Source of the DNA: JAXHUA01 sp034189695
GTDB lineage: Bacteria > Chloroflexota > Dehalococcoidia > E44-bin15
Direction of reading: 5' to 3'
Length of the DNA: 48,041 nt
Assembly: GCA_034189695.1 (NCBI GenBank)
Contig: JAXHUA010000165.1
Location: 1 to 48,041 of the forward strand
Positions 1-9,507 of the stretch are shown here, piece by piece. The position numbers and the translations under genes are program-made. How positions within the stretch are numbered: position 1 is the stretch's first letter; each line of letters begins with the position of its first letter. The notes under the pieces were generated by a model. It did no database searches. It saw only the letters and a list, made by a program, of their open reading frames with translations, and had not been told where the DNA came from.

Positions 1-63
1 ACCGTCAACTGGAAACACTATGGGCCATGGCTGAGCATGCCCAAGGAAAGGAGGCTTCGGTAA
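1..63 (+). CDS. 3' end of an unidentified upstream gene (partial)
   Basis: Reading frame 1 is open from the first base to a TAA at 61-63 and encodes about 20 residues ending in ...MPKERRLR. Nothing allows a family to be named. It is listed because the next gene has its own promoter and this frame has the codon character of the region, but 63 bases could be open by chance. A small hairpin with 5-bp arms (64-68 and 73-77, loop TTTA) follows the stop directly. Confidence 0.3.
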   Translation, partial: TVNWKHYGPWLSMPKERRLR

Positions 64-180
64 CCTCATTTATGAGGCAACCAACCACCGTTCGGTAACA
101 CTTTCTATTGACGCAACACGTCGACGGCGTGCGCGACCTTCCTCTGCGTCGACCGAGTTGCGCCGGGGTTCCGCGTCTTA

Positions 181-209
181 TTGACAGCCTGGAGGAGGGG
201 CACTACGAT
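181..209 (+). promoter_or_regulatory. sigma70-type promoter of the M16 peptidase gene
   Basis: TTGACA at 181-186, a 17-bp spacer, and TACGAT at 204-209. Transcription would start near 216, leaving a leader of about 20 bases with an AGGAG ribosome-binding site before the ATG at 236. The -35 box is a perfect match and the -10 box matches 4 of 6. Confidence 0.6.
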
Positions 210-235
210 TTCAGTAACGGGGGCAGGAGAGCAGC

Positions 236-1498
236 ATGTACCAGAAGAGCGTTCTTGACAGCGGATTGCGGATAGTGACCAGCACGATGCCGGGGACTCG
301 TTCGGTGGCGGTCATGGTATTCATCGGGGCGGGGTCGGTTTACGAGAGAGCGGAGCACGCCGGTACGTCGCATTTCGTGGAGCACGTGCTCTTCAAAGGG
401 ACGGAGCGTCGACGAACGTCCAAGGAAATCTCAGAGGCGATCGAGCGGGTGGGCGGAACACTGAACGGGGCCACCAGCAAGGAGGTTACCACCTACTGGT
501 GCAAGGTGGCGCGACCGCATTTCCCGCTCGCCCTGGACCTTCTGGTCGACATGCTCCTGCATTCCCGGTTCGACCCGAGTGACGTTGAGCGCGAACGTCA
601 GATCATCATCGAGGAACTGAACGAGAGCATGGACTCGCCGCAGCACCGCGTCAACATGCTCATAGATGACATAATCTGGATGGGTCAACCGCTGGGGAGA
701 GATGTCATCGGCACCAGGGACACGGTAGCAGCCATCGGGCGGGACACGCTTCTGGACTACAAACTGCGCCAGTATGTGCCGAACAACGCTGTGGTGACCG
801 TTGCCGGCGACATAGGGCATGATGAAGCCGTGTCATGCGTCGCCGAGGCATTCGCCGGCTGGGCTACGGGCAGTCCCGTGCCCCACTTCCCCACGGACGA
901 TGCGCAGGAGGAACCGAGGGTGAGGGTGGAACGACGGGAAGCCGAGCAGGCCCATCTCTGTGTAGCGGTGCGGGGTCTTCCGATACTGCATCCCGACCGG
1001 TTCCGCCTGGACATGCTCAACGTTATTCTGGGCGAGGGTATGAGCAGTCGGCTTTTCGTAGAGATCCGTGAGAGGCTGGGACTGAGCTACGACATATACT
1101 GCTACGTGCAGCACCTCTCCGACTCGGGGGCGCTGACCGTGTACGCTGGCGTTGATCCCAAGCGGGCCGAAGCTGCGGTGAAGGCCATCTTGGAGCAGGT
1201 GCGTCTTCTGAAGGAGGGGGTGACCGAGGCGGAGCTTACGCGGGCCAAGGAATACGCCAAGGGCAGACTGTTGCTGCGAATGGAGGACACCAGGAACGTC
1301 GCCGGTTGGCTCGGGGGTCAGGAGTCGCTCACCGGGCGCATCTACACCCCCGACGATGTGGTGTCAATAGTGGATGCGATGACGACGGAGGGCCTCAAGA
1401 GGGTGGCGAACCAGGTGCTCCTGCCGCAGACGCTCAATCTGGCCATTGTGGGCCCGGTGGACCACGAGGAGCGGTTTCGGGATATGCTCACGCTCTAG
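236..1498 (+). CDS. M16 family zinc peptidase (processing-peptidase-like)
   Basis: A 420-residue protein of the pitrilysin/M16 family, whose members act on peptides and unfolded segments inside a clam-shell chamber. The inverted zinc motif HFVEH is at residues 46-50 (H46, E49, H50), and the third ligand falls in the EEL segment near E126, 76 residues later as expected for the family. The length fits the single-chain, two-domain bacterial forms (YmxG/PqqL-like), and the C-terminal half carries the family segment GEGMSSRLF. The ATG at 236 follows an AGGAG site. The gene is monocistronic from its own promoter, and its stop overlaps the stop of the convergent debranching-enzyme gene within one CTAG. 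The substrate cannot be inferred from the sequence. Confidence 0.93.
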   Translation: MYQKSVLDSGLRIVTSTMPGTRSVAVMVFIGAGSVYERAEHAGTSHFVEHVLFKGTERRRTSKEISEAIERVGGTLNGATSKEVTTYWCKVARPHFPLALDLLVDMLLHSRFDPSDVERERQIIIEELNESMDSPQHRVNMLIDDIIWMGQPLGRDVIGTRDTVAAIGRDTLLDYKLRQYVPNNAVVTVAGDIGHDEAVSCVAEAFAGWATGSPVPHFPTDDAQEEPRVRVERREAEQAHLCVAVRGLPILHPDRFRLDMLNVILGEGMSSRLFVEIRERLGLSYDIYCYVQHLSDSGALTVYAGVDPKRAEAAVKAILEQVRLLKEGVTEAELTRAKEYAKGRLLLRMEDTRNVAGWLGGQESLTGRIYTPDDVVSIVDAMTTEGLKRVANQVLLPQTLNLAIVGPVDHEERFRDMLTL

Positions 1499-3690
1499 GG
1501 CGGAGGGATTACCACCTCGACGTCGGCCTCGTTCTTGGTTATGCGGAAACTGGTCTCTTCATCATGTCTGGCGAAGAAGAGGTCGACGGTGCCGCCGCCG
1601 ACGCGGAGACCGCTTACCGAAGCCTCGCGGAGCCAGGGAGGTAGCTTCGGGGTGACGTAGATCCTCCTGGAGTGGGCGTCGACCTGAAGGCCAAGCAGGG
1701 ACTGGAGCAGCAGGACGGTGCTGCCCGCGGCCCAGGCCTGAGGCGAGGGGCTCACCGGGTAGGAAGCGGGCGTGGAGAAGCCCTCACGGTCGCGGGTGAA
1801 CCCGCAGTAGAGCTGGGGCAGACGCCCGTAGGGGAAGAAGCGGCTGGCGTCGAAGAGCTGGGTCGCGATGTGCTCCACTTCCCAGGCATATCCATATCGC
1901 TTCATGCCGGCGACGATGATGGAGTTGTCATGGGGCCAGATGCTCCCGTTCTGGTAGCTCATGGGGTTGAACTTCGTCTCACGGTTGCTCACCGTTCTGA
2001 TGCCCCAACCGCTGGCCATCTCGGCGGAGGTCAGCCTGAGCACCAGGTATCTCGCCTTCTCTTCGTCCACGATGTCGCAGAAGAGGCAATGACCCGGGTT
2101 TGACGTGAGCACCTCCACTGGCTTCCTGTCGGCATCGAGTGCCTGGGCGAAGATACGCTTGTCCTCCAGCCAGAACTCCCGGTTGAACCTCTCCTTGAGC
2201 GCCGCCGCCTTCTTCTCCAATCTGGCCGGCAGGGCGGTTTCACCCTTGCGGCGCAGCAGGACGGCCATCTCCTTCATCGCCCTGTAGGCATAGCCCTGCA
2301 CCTCGACGGGGGACACCGGTGGCTCAACGGCTCGGCCATCGGCGTGGCTGAGCGCTCCCCGGCTGTCCTTCCAACCCTGGTCACGCATGCCTCCTGCGGA
2401 CCGGCAAAGGTAGCTCAGGTAGCCGTCGCCGCAGATGTCGCCGTGGTGCTCCATCCAGGCCAGGGCCTTCTTGGCCGTCGGCAGCAGCTCATGGTACAGG
2501 CTGTCGTCGTCGAGCCATCTCATGGTTTCGGCGAATGCAATGAGGAAGAGCGGGGTGGCGTCCAGACTGCCGTAGTAGCAGTCGTAGGGGACCTCACCCG
2601 CCCTGGTCATCTCACCTGTGCGGAAGACATGGAGGATCTTGCCGGGCTCCTCATCTCTCCACGGGTCAGCCTTGGTGCCCTGGTACTTCGCCAGGAACCG
2701 CAAAGTGGCGACCGCTATCTGCGGGTTGAGCATTAGTGTCTGTAGAGAGGTGATCAACGCATCGCGGGCGAAGACGACGGCGAACCACGGGATGCCTGCA
2801 GCTGGCACGCTGCCCTCCGGCGTGTCATTTCCGAGGAGGCGGAGGTCTCGAGAGCTCCTGTTGAGGAGTTGATTGAACAGCTCATTGTCGGTGCACAGCC
2901 AGGTGCAGTTGTCGTGCCAGTCATCGTACGATTGGCGCAGGCACTCCAGGCTCTCGCCATAGGGTTCCGGCTCGGCGACCTCGCCGTCCTCGGAGACGAG
3001 GACGTGGTAGGCGATGTCCTTGGATGCGCCGGGGGGCAGGCTGACTTCCCATGTCACCCTGGCACAGGCCGGGCGGAACAGGGTCATGATTGCCGGCTCC
3101 ACGGCGCCCGGGAGCCTGGTGCTGGGGCGAGTCAGAAGCGGCTCGGCGACGCACACGTCCGTTTCCACGTTCGACGGGTCCACTTCGAAGACGACCTCGG
3201 TGCGGCGCTCCACTTCGTCGAGGCCGACGTAGCTGAGGGTGAGGCGGGAGTCGGCGAACTGTGGCTGGCGGATATCGCCCCGTTTCTCCCTCCGCCAGCC
3301 GCGCACCTCGAGGATGTCGAGGAAGTCGCTGCCGAAGATGATGGCCAGGCTGAACGATGCCGGGAAGGGGTTGTAGTTGTAGAAGCTGATGCACTCGTGC
3401 AGGCCGTGTTTGAGGTAGCGGCTGCGCCTGATGCTAACGCTGCGAGCCAGCGCGACGGCGCCGTCGTGAAGCTCGATGGTGGGGTTGGCAATCTGGATGT
3501 CGCAGATGTAGTTCTCCTCGCTCGAGGAGGTGAGCAGTCGTGGTTCCAGCCCGCCGACGGTGGTCTCCAGGATGGAAAGGTGCCGTGTGTCCCGCCAGTA
3601 CAGCCCCAGCCTGCGCCTGCTGCGGGCCATGTCGCCCAACTCGTCCGACACCATGACCAGGTCGTTCTCCTTGAGGACGTGGCGCCTCAT
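1495..3690 (-). CDS. Amylo-alpha-1,6-glucosidase / glycogen debranching-type enzyme
   Basis: A 731-residue protein. The N-terminal third (starting LKENDLVMVSDELGD and containing RRRLGLYWRDTRHLS) matches the GDE_N_bis domain. The C-terminal part, with FARDALITSL, GYLSY, QGWKDS and PHDNSIIVAG segments, is the (alpha/alpha)6 barrel of GDE_C-type glycosidases. The predicted role is removal of alpha-1,6 branches of glycogen or related glucans in the cytoplasm; no signal peptide is present. The ATG at 3688-3690 is preceded by an AGGTG site. The gene lies downstream of groEL on the same strand, separated by a 96-base gap with a strong hairpin, so it is probably transcribed separately. Substrate specificity (glycogen, trehalose-type or plant glucans) is not determined by the motifs seen. 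Confidence 0.88.
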   Translation of the reverse strand: MRRHVLKENDLVMVSDELGDMARSRRRLGLYWRDTRHLSILETTVGGLEPRLLTSSSEENYICDIQIANPTIELHDGAVALARSVSIRRSRYLKHGLHECISFYNYNPFPASFSLAIIFGSDFLDILEVRGWRREKRGDIRQPQFADSRLTLSYVGLDEVERRTEVVFEVDPSNVETDVCVAEPLLTRPSTRLPGAVEPAIMTLFRPACARVTWEVSLPPGASKDIAYHVLVSEDGEVAEPEPYGESLECLRQSYDDWHDNCTWLCTDNELFNQLLNRSSRDLRLLGNDTPEGSVPAAGIPWFAVVFARDALITSLQTLMLNPQIAVATLRFLAKYQGTKADPWRDEEPGKILHVFRTGEMTRAGEVPYDCYYGSLDATPLFLIAFAETMRWLDDDSLYHELLPTAKKALAWMEHHGDICGDGYLSYLCRSAGGMRDQGWKDSRGALSHADGRAVEPPVSPVEVQGYAYRAMKEMAVLLRRKGETALPARLEKKAAALKERFNREFWLEDKRIFAQALDADRKPVEVLTSNPGHCLFCDIVDEEKARYLVLRLTSAEMASGWGIRTVSNRETKFNPMSYQNGSIWPHDNSIIVAGMKRYGYAWEVEHIATQLFDASRFFPYGRLPQLYCGFTRDREGFSTPASYPVSPSPQAWAAGSTVLLLQSLLGLQVDAHSRRIYVTPKLPPWLREASVSGLRVGGGTVDLFFARHDEETSFRITKNEADVEVVIPPP

Positions 3691-3720
3691 GTGTCACCTC
3701 CCGCATCTCGCCTTATGCAT

Positions 3721-3756
3721 AACGGTAGCCGCAGCCAGTGGGCTGCGGCTATCGTT
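3721..3756 (-). terminator. Strong hairpin between groEL and the debranching-enzyme gene
   Basis: Two 16-base arms (3721-3736 and 3741-3756) pair with a single non-Watson-Crick position around a 4-base loop. The hairpin lies 30 bases beyond the groEL stop, where a terminator is expected. No clear U-tract follows on the minus strand, so it may be an imperfect intrinsic terminator or a 3'-end stabilising structure. Confidence 0.6.
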
Positions 3757-3786
3757 ATCATTCAGAGTTCGGGATTCAGTTATTCG

Positions 3787-5394
<1,608 letters not shown>

Positions 5395-5405
5395 TTCTCC
5401 TCCCT

Positions 5406-5699
5406 TTAGCTGAACTTAGCCAGTATGTCGCTCTCACGCAGGATGAGCAAGTCCTCATCATCGACCTTGATCTCGGCACCGGCATACTTGGCGTACACCA
5501 CCTTGTCCCCCTTCTTCACCTCCATAGCTATCCTCTTCCCATTCTCGTCCAGTTTGCCCGGTCCGACGGCGACGATCTCGCCACGCTGAGGCTTCTCCTT
5601 GGCGGTGTCGGGCAGTATGATGCCTCCCTTGCTCACCTCTTCCTCGGATATCGGCCTCACAATGACGCGGTCTCCCAACGGATTCAGATTAATTGCCAC
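5406..5699 (-). CDS. groES: Co-chaperonin GroES (Hsp10)
   Basis: A 97-residue co-chaperonin that caps the GroEL ring. It has the N-terminal LNPLGDRVIVRP strand, the mobile loop around residues 19-38 with GGIILP at 25-30 (the GroEL-binding tripeptide region), and the KYAG and DEDLLILRESDILA C-terminal strands. The start is a GTG at 5697-5699, preceded by a GGAGGG site in the minus-strand leader; no in-frame ATG fits the conserved N-terminus. First gene of the groESL operon, with the CIRCE operator 25 bases upstream. Confidence 0.97.
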   Translation of the reverse strand: MAINLNPLGDRVIVRPISEEEVSKGGIILPDTAKEKPQRGEIVAVGPGKLDENGKRIAMEVKKGDKVVYAKYAGAEIKVDDEDLLILRESDILAKFS

Positions 5700-5723
5700 T
5701 TTTGCCCTCCCTGCATATTGTGT

Positions 5724-5750
5724 TTAGCACTCTCGCGAGCAGACTGCTAA
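5724..5750 (-). promoter_or_regulatory. CIRCE operator (HrcA site) of groESL
   Basis: The plus strand reads TTAGCACTC, nine bases, then GACTGCTAA. This is the CIRCE consensus (TTAGCACTC-N9-GAGTGCTAA) with one mismatch in the second arm. It lies in the groES leader, the standard place for heat-inducible repression by HrcA. Further upstream on the minus strand a possible -35/-10 pair (plus-strand 5776-5781 and 5753-5758, 17-bp spacer) is only a fair match to consensus. Confidence 0.92.
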
Positions 5751-5889
5751 ATATCTTAGCTGAGATTGCAGAGGCCTGCAAGCGAGTACAGAGGGATTGG
5801 TGAAAATTTGCAGTCATTGATGGTCATTTGCATGACGAGTGCATGCCTCATTCTTCTTTGGACCTTTTGCTTTCCCGCATGAGCTATCT

Positions 5890-5918
5890 TTGACATGAAA
5901 CACGGAAACGTGTAGCAT
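5890..5918 (+). promoter_or_regulatory. Promoter with embedded palindromic operator, upstream of the Xre gene
   Basis: TTGACA at 5890-5895, a 17-bp spacer, and TAGCAT at 5913-5918. The spacer and the first base of the -10 box hold a perfect inverted repeat, ACACG-GAAA-CGTGT (5900-5913), an ideal place for a repressor to block RNA polymerase. Near-identical 16-mers occur at 17251-17266 and (inverted) at 24462-24477. Autoregulation by the adjacent Xre protein is an inference. Confidence 0.65.
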
Positions 5919-5924
5919 GTTTGT

Positions 5925-6164
5925 GTGAGAGCACGAGGCAAGAAAAGGGGGGTGGAGTGGGATGGCGTCAGCGTTCGCGCCTTGAGGCGGCATCTGGGCC
6001 TGAGTCAGCAGGGTATGGCGGATGAGCTTGGGACGCGACAGCAGACCATCAGCGAGTGGGAAAGGGACGTATATCGACCTCGTGGCGCCTCGGCCAGGCT
6101 GTTGACGATCATCGCGGAGCGAGCCGGCTTTGAGTACCGGACACAGCAAGATGAGGTGTCGTAG
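5925..6164 (+). CDS. Small Xre-family helix-turn-helix regulator
   Basis: A 79-residue protein that is essentially one Cro/C1-type helix-turn-helix domain. The HTH spans residues 19-51, with LGLSQQGMADELG as the first helix and turn and RQQTISEWERD as the recognition helix. It starts with GTG at 5925, only about 7 bases after the -10 box of the promoter above, so the mRNA would be leaderless or nearly so; no Shine-Dalgarno sequence is seen. The operator palindrome in its own promoter suggests autoregulation. The wide gap after the gene argues against an operon with korD. Its target genes are not known; the shared palindromes at 17250 and 24462 are candidates. Confidence 0.8.
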   Translation: MRARGKKRGVEWDGVSVRALRRHLGLSQQGMADELGTRQQTISEWERDVYRPRGASARLLTIIAERAGFEYRTQQDEVS

Positions 6165-6417
6165 AAGGGTTGACACCGTGAGTGCGTGTGCTGTTGGCAC
6201 GAAGCTCGGAGGTTGGGGAAACGATGAAGAGCGGTGGCTGACGTTGTCGTCACGTTGGGAACGAGCAACCGTGCTGCGGAGGAGGGGGGCGTGGCTCGAG
6301 GGAGAAACAAACGGGTCAGTGATGTGAGGTTCTCGCCGGTGGGCGAACGCCGGGGGGCCAAGCTGTATACGCGACGTGGGGGACAGAGGGCGGTGGAGGA
6401 ACGGGGGCGGGGCGCAT

Positions 6418-6447
6418 TTGACTCTTGAGGCTGATGGAGGTTAAGAT
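6418..6447 (+). promoter_or_regulatory. Candidate promoter of the kor-hdr operon
   Basis: TTGACT at 6418-6423 (5 of 6 matches), an 18-bp spacer, and TAAGAT at 6442-6447 (4 of 6). It would give a leader of about 170 bases before korD. A second possibility is the TACAAT at 6570-6575, which has no good -35 box. Confidence 0.4.
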
Positions 6448-6526
6448 AGTACTTAGGTGACATCTACTCGATGATGGTGCGCAATCCTCGCGGCCAGATG
6501 GGCCGTATGATTCCCGAGACGCCGAG

Positions 6527-6551
6527 ACCGCGCTGCAGGCGTTAGCGCGGT
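6527..6551. repeat. Inverted repeat in the korD leader
   Basis: ACCGCGCT at 6527-6534 and its exact reverse complement AGCGCGGT at 6544-6551, with a 9-base loop. It lies between the promoter candidate and korD, and overlaps the -35 position of the isolated TACAAT box, so it may be an operator or an RNA hairpin in the leader. Confidence 0.45.
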
Positions 6552-6625
6552 GGGGGCGGCTTGGCCCGGTACAATTCCCGACCGCAGTGGTACCACCCCG
6601 CGAATCCAAGCTTAAGGGAACGTGT

Positions 6626-6880
6626 ATGAAACTATGGAGAACGCCTTTCGACCAGGCGGACAAGACTGGCAAGCCGAGCAGTGTGCTGATCGACAGGGTG
6701 AGGTGCAAGGGGTGCGGCTACTGTGTTGAGTTCTGCCCGCGGGACGTGCTGGAGATGGGTGATGAGCTGAGTCCGAAGGGCTACACGCTTCCCGTGATTG
6801 CCGACGAGGCCAGGTGTGTGGGGTGCGGCCTGTGCGAGGCGCTGTGCCCAGAATTCGCCATCCGGGTAGAGGCGAACTAG
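6626..6880 (+). CDS. korD: 2-oxoacid:ferredoxin oxidoreductase delta subunit (2x[4Fe-4S])
   Basis: An 84-residue bacterial-type ferredoxin subunit. Two [4Fe-4S] motifs are complete: C27, C30, C33, C37 and C64, C67, C70, C74. It would pass electrons from the TPP-containing catalytic subunits to ferredoxin. The ATG at 6626 is chosen because AAGGGA lies 8 bases upstream; a GTG 13 codons earlier is open but has no site. The gene heads a tight operon, 23 bases before korA, which supports the delta-subunit assignment over a free ferredoxin. Confidence 0.85.
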   Translation: MKLWRTPFDQADKTGKPSSVLIDRVRCKGCGYCVEFCPRDVLEMGDELSPKGYTLPVIADEARCVGCGLCEALCPEFAIRVEAN

Positions 6881-6903
6881 GACGAGGCTAGCGAGAACAG
6901 TGT

Positions 6904-8055
6904 ATGTCTGAAGACAGAGTGCTCTGCGGGACCTTCTTCATGAACGGTGATGAGGCCTGTGCTGAGGGGGCCATAAGCGCGGGGTGTCGGTTCTTCGCCG
7001 GCTATCCCATCACTCCCGCCACGGAAGTGGCGGAGACGATGAGCCGTCGAATGCCGCGGGTGGGTGGGGTATACATTCAGATGGAGGACGAACTGGCATC
7101 GATGAACGCCGTGCTTGGGGCGTCGTGGGCTGGGGTGAAGGCGATGACGGCCACGTCGGGCCCGGGGTTCAGTCTGATGATGGAGAATCTTGGCCTGGGG
7201 GTGATGCTGGAGACGCCGTGCGTGTTGGTGAATATCCAGAGGGCCGGCCCGTCGACGGGCCTGCCGACGTTGACCGCGCAGGGCGACATGATGCAAGCGC
7301 GATGGGGCTCGCACGGGAGCTACGAGATCATCGCTCTGGTGCCGAGCTCTCCGCAGGAGATCTTCGATCTGACAGTGGCCGCCTTCAATCTTTCGGAGAA
7401 GTACCGCGTGCCGGTTCTGGTGATGTCGGACGAGGCGGTGGGACACATGAGTGAGAAGGTGGTGATACCGCGGATAGCCCCGGAGGAGCTTGTCGCTCGA
7501 AGGCAGCCCAATGAGCGGCCGGACGAATACCAGCCGTTCAAGGCGGACGGGGAACTCGTGCCGCCGATGGCTATAGCCGGGCAGGGCTACCGTTTTCATG
7601 TGACCGGCCTTACCCACGATGAGAAGGGGTACCCGGTGATGACCGCTGAAGCGCAGGACGGCCTGGTGCGCCGACTGGTGGACAAGATCAGGCTGAACCG
7701 GAAGGACATCGTTCGCTATGAGGAGGTCGATGTGGAGGATGCCGAGGTCGTCGTGTGTGCCTACGGGATAACGTCGCGCATAGCCCGGCTGGCGGTGCGG
7801 CAGGTGCGAGAGGAGGGCATCCGCGCCGGCCTGTTGCGACTGATAACGGTATGGCCCTTCGCGGAGGACCGCGTCAGGGAGATTGCGGAAAGGGTGAAGG
7901 CGCTCGTCGTTCCGGAGATAAACTACGGCCAGATCGTACTCGAGGTTGAGAGGTGCGCGGCGGGCAAGGCGAGAACGTCGCTCGTGCCGCATATGGGAGG
8001 CAGCGTACACCGTCCCGAGACCATCGTCAGGGCGATAAAGGAAGCGGTGCAATGA
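6904..8055 (+). CDS. korA: 2-oxoacid:ferredoxin oxidoreductase alpha subunit
   Basis: A 383-residue alpha subunit (pyruvate/2-oxoglutarate flavodoxin-reductase-like N-terminal domain). It has GYPITPAT at 33-40, the EDE of the TPP-activating region at 61-63, and TSGPGFSLM at 84-92. With KorB it oxidatively decarboxylates a 2-oxoacid to an acyl-CoA, reducing ferredoxin; the reverse reaction can fix CO2. The four-gene layout korDABC and the sequence resemble 2-oxoglutarate oxidoreductases, but 2-oxoacid specificity cannot be read safely from motifs. The start codon overlaps no neighbour; the stop overlaps the korB start as ATGA. Confidence 0.92.
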   Translation: MSEDRVLCGTFFMNGDEACAEGAISAGCRFFAGYPITPATEVAETMSRRMPRVGGVYIQMEDELASMNAVLGASWAGVKAMTATSGPGFSLMMENLGLGVMLETPCVLVNIQRAGPSTGLPTLTAQGDMMQARWGSHGSYEIIALVPSSPQEIFDLTVAAFNLSEKYRVPVLVMSDEAVGHMSEKVVIPRIAPEELVARRQPNERPDEYQPFKADGELVPPMAIAGQGYRFHVTGLTHDEKGYPVMTAEAQDGLVRRLVDKIRLNRKDIVRYEEVDVEDAEVVVCAYGITSRIARLAVRQVREEGIRAGLLRLITVWPFAEDRVREIAERVKALVVPEINYGQIVLEVERCAAGKARTSLVPHMGGSVHRPETIVRAIKEAVQ

Positions 8056-8918
8056 CGGAAGCAGTACAGGCGGCAAAGGGCGCGATAGACTCGTTCTTGA
8101 GACTGGACCGGATGCCTCACATCTGGTGCCCGGGGTGCGGTATTGGTCCGGCGGTGGGGTGTTTCATCAAGGCCGTCCATCGGACCGAGCTTGACCCCGA
8201 CGAAGTGATGCTCATATCGGGGATCGGGTGCGCTGGTCGGGCGGCCGGGTACGTAAGGCTGGACTCATTTCACACCACCCACGGGCGGGCCCTCCCGTTC
8301 GCCACCGGCCTCAAGCTGGGAAACCCGAAGCTGAACGTGGTGGTCTTCTCTGGCGACGGCGACCTGGTGGCGATAGGGGGCAACCATCTGGTTCACGCGG
8401 CTCGCCGGAACATGGACCTGACGGTCATCTGCATCAACAACTTCAACTACGGCATGACCGGTGGGCAGGTGGGGCCCACCACGCCGGTTGATGCCCGCAG
8501 CACCACCTCGCCGTATGGCAACTTCGAGGACCCCTTCAACATACCCTATCTGGTCGCGGCCAGCGGGGCGACGTACGTGGCGCGTTGGACGGTGCTGCAC
8601 GCTCGTCAACTGGAGAGGTCCATAGCGGAGGCGATGCTGAAGCCGGGCTTCAGCTTCATCGAGGTGATAAGCCCGTGCCCGGCCCTGTACGGGCGTCTCA
8701 ACAAGCAGCCGAACGGCCTGGATACTCTTCATTCGTACCAGGGGAGGAGCGTGGTGCGCGATGGGAGCGACCCGAAGGAGGCGGCCATCACCTTGGATGG
8801 GCCCATAGTAGTGGGCAAGTTCGTTGACGTGGAGCGTCCCACCTTCTGGGACCACTGCGAGGAGTTGTTCGACAAGGTCGGCTGGAAGAGGGGCGAGCAA
8901 GCGGCAGACGCGGAGTGA
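8052..8918 (+). CDS. korB: 2-oxoacid:ferredoxin oxidoreductase beta subunit (TPP-binding)
   Basis: A 288-residue TPP-binding subunit. Its landmarks are WCPGCG at 25-30 (cluster cysteines), the TPP/Mg motif GDGD at 101-104, and NNFNYGMTGGQ at 129-139, which completes the Mg-diphosphate site. The ATG at 8052 overlaps the korA stop (ATGA), so the two are translationally coupled; the open frame upstream of this ATG is only a continuation inside korA. Its partner subunits korA and korC are adjacent. Confidence 0.93.
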   Translation: MTEAVQAAKGAIDSFLRLDRMPHIWCPGCGIGPAVGCFIKAVHRTELDPDEVMLISGIGCAGRAAGYVRLDSFHTTHGRALPFATGLKLGNPKLNVVVFSGDGDLVAIGGNHLVHAARRNMDLTVICINNFNYGMTGGQVGPTTPVDARSTTSPYGNFEDPFNIPYLVAASGATYVARWTVLHARQLERSIAEAMLKPGFSFIEVISPCPALYGRLNKQPNGLDTLHSYQGRSVVRDGSDPKEAAITLDGPIVVGKFVDVERPTFWDHCEELFDKVGWKRGEQAADAE

Positions 8919-8946
8919 ACGGCAACGCGTGGATGGAGTGAGAAGC

Positions 8947-9507
8947 TTGGCGACAAAGGAGATCAGAATAGCGGGGTTTGGCGGGCAGGGGGTGGTTCTG
9001 TCGGGGCACATTCTGGGTCAGGCTGCGTCGATATACGAGGAAGGCTTCGCCACACTGACGCAGAGCTACGGGCCGGAGGCGCGCGGTGGCTCGTGTATGT
9101 CCGAGGTTATCATCTCCGATGCGCCCATCGGCTACCCGTACGTGCGCAACCCGGGTGTGGTGATAATGCTATCTCAGGAGGCATACGACAAGCACAGCAA
9201 CAGCCTTTCCGGGGGAGCGCTCATGATCGTCGACCCCGACCTGGTGAAGGTGGACCCGTCGCGGGAGCCGCCCCTGAGCATACCGGCGACGCGCATGGCG
9301 CGGGAGATGGGGCGGGTGGTGGTGGCCAATATCATCATGCTGGGCTATCTGGCGGCGGTGAGCGACATCGTATCGGTCGACTCGCTCAAGCAGTCGGTGC
9401 TTGCGTCCGTGCCCAAGGGAACGGAGGAATTCAATACCCGTGCCTTTGAGGCGGGGTATGAGTATGGTCGGGAGCATAGCCAGGGAAGCGAGGTGGGGCG
9501 TGTCTAG
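8947..9507 (+). CDS. korC: 2-oxoacid:ferredoxin oxidoreductase gamma subunit
   Basis: A 186-residue gamma subunit (catalytic POR/KOR gamma domain). The nucleotide-fold signature GFGGQGV is at residues 10-16, followed by QSYGPEARGG. The start is taken as TTG at 8947 because GGAGTG lies about 8 bases upstream and the conserved N-terminus begins there; a GTG three codons earlier is an alternative. Its last 8 bases overlap the start of the next flavoprotein gene, linking KOR physically and translationally to the Hdr part of the operon. Confidence 0.88.
   Translation: MATKEIRIAGFGGQGVVLSGHILGQAASIYEEGFATLTQSYGPEARGGSCMSEVIISDAPIGYPYVRNPGVVIMLSQEAYDKHSNSLSGGALMIVDPDLVKVDPSREPPLSIPATRMAREMGRVVVANIIMLGYLAAVSDIVSVDSLKQSVLASVPKGTEEFNTRAFEAGYEYGREHSQGSEVGRV

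Larger units (their letters stand above)
6165..6625 (+). other. Gene-poor leader region upstream of korD
   Basis: A stretch of 461 bases without a convincing gene. Short open frames at 6130-6327 and 6234-6428 lack ribosome-binding sites and family features. The region holds a promoter candidate (6418-6447), an inverted repeat (6527-6551), an isolated -10-like TACAAT at 6570-6575, and a 10-base palindrome at 6587-6596. It probably carries the control signals of the kor-hdr operon. Confidence 0.5.

Noticed and set aside
6586..6605. A T-box-like string near GTGGTACCACCCCGCG before korD
   Set aside because: The T-box core needs GGTGGNACCGCG; here three extra bases interrupt it, no specifier loop or terminator is seen, and the downstream gene is not an amino-acid gene.
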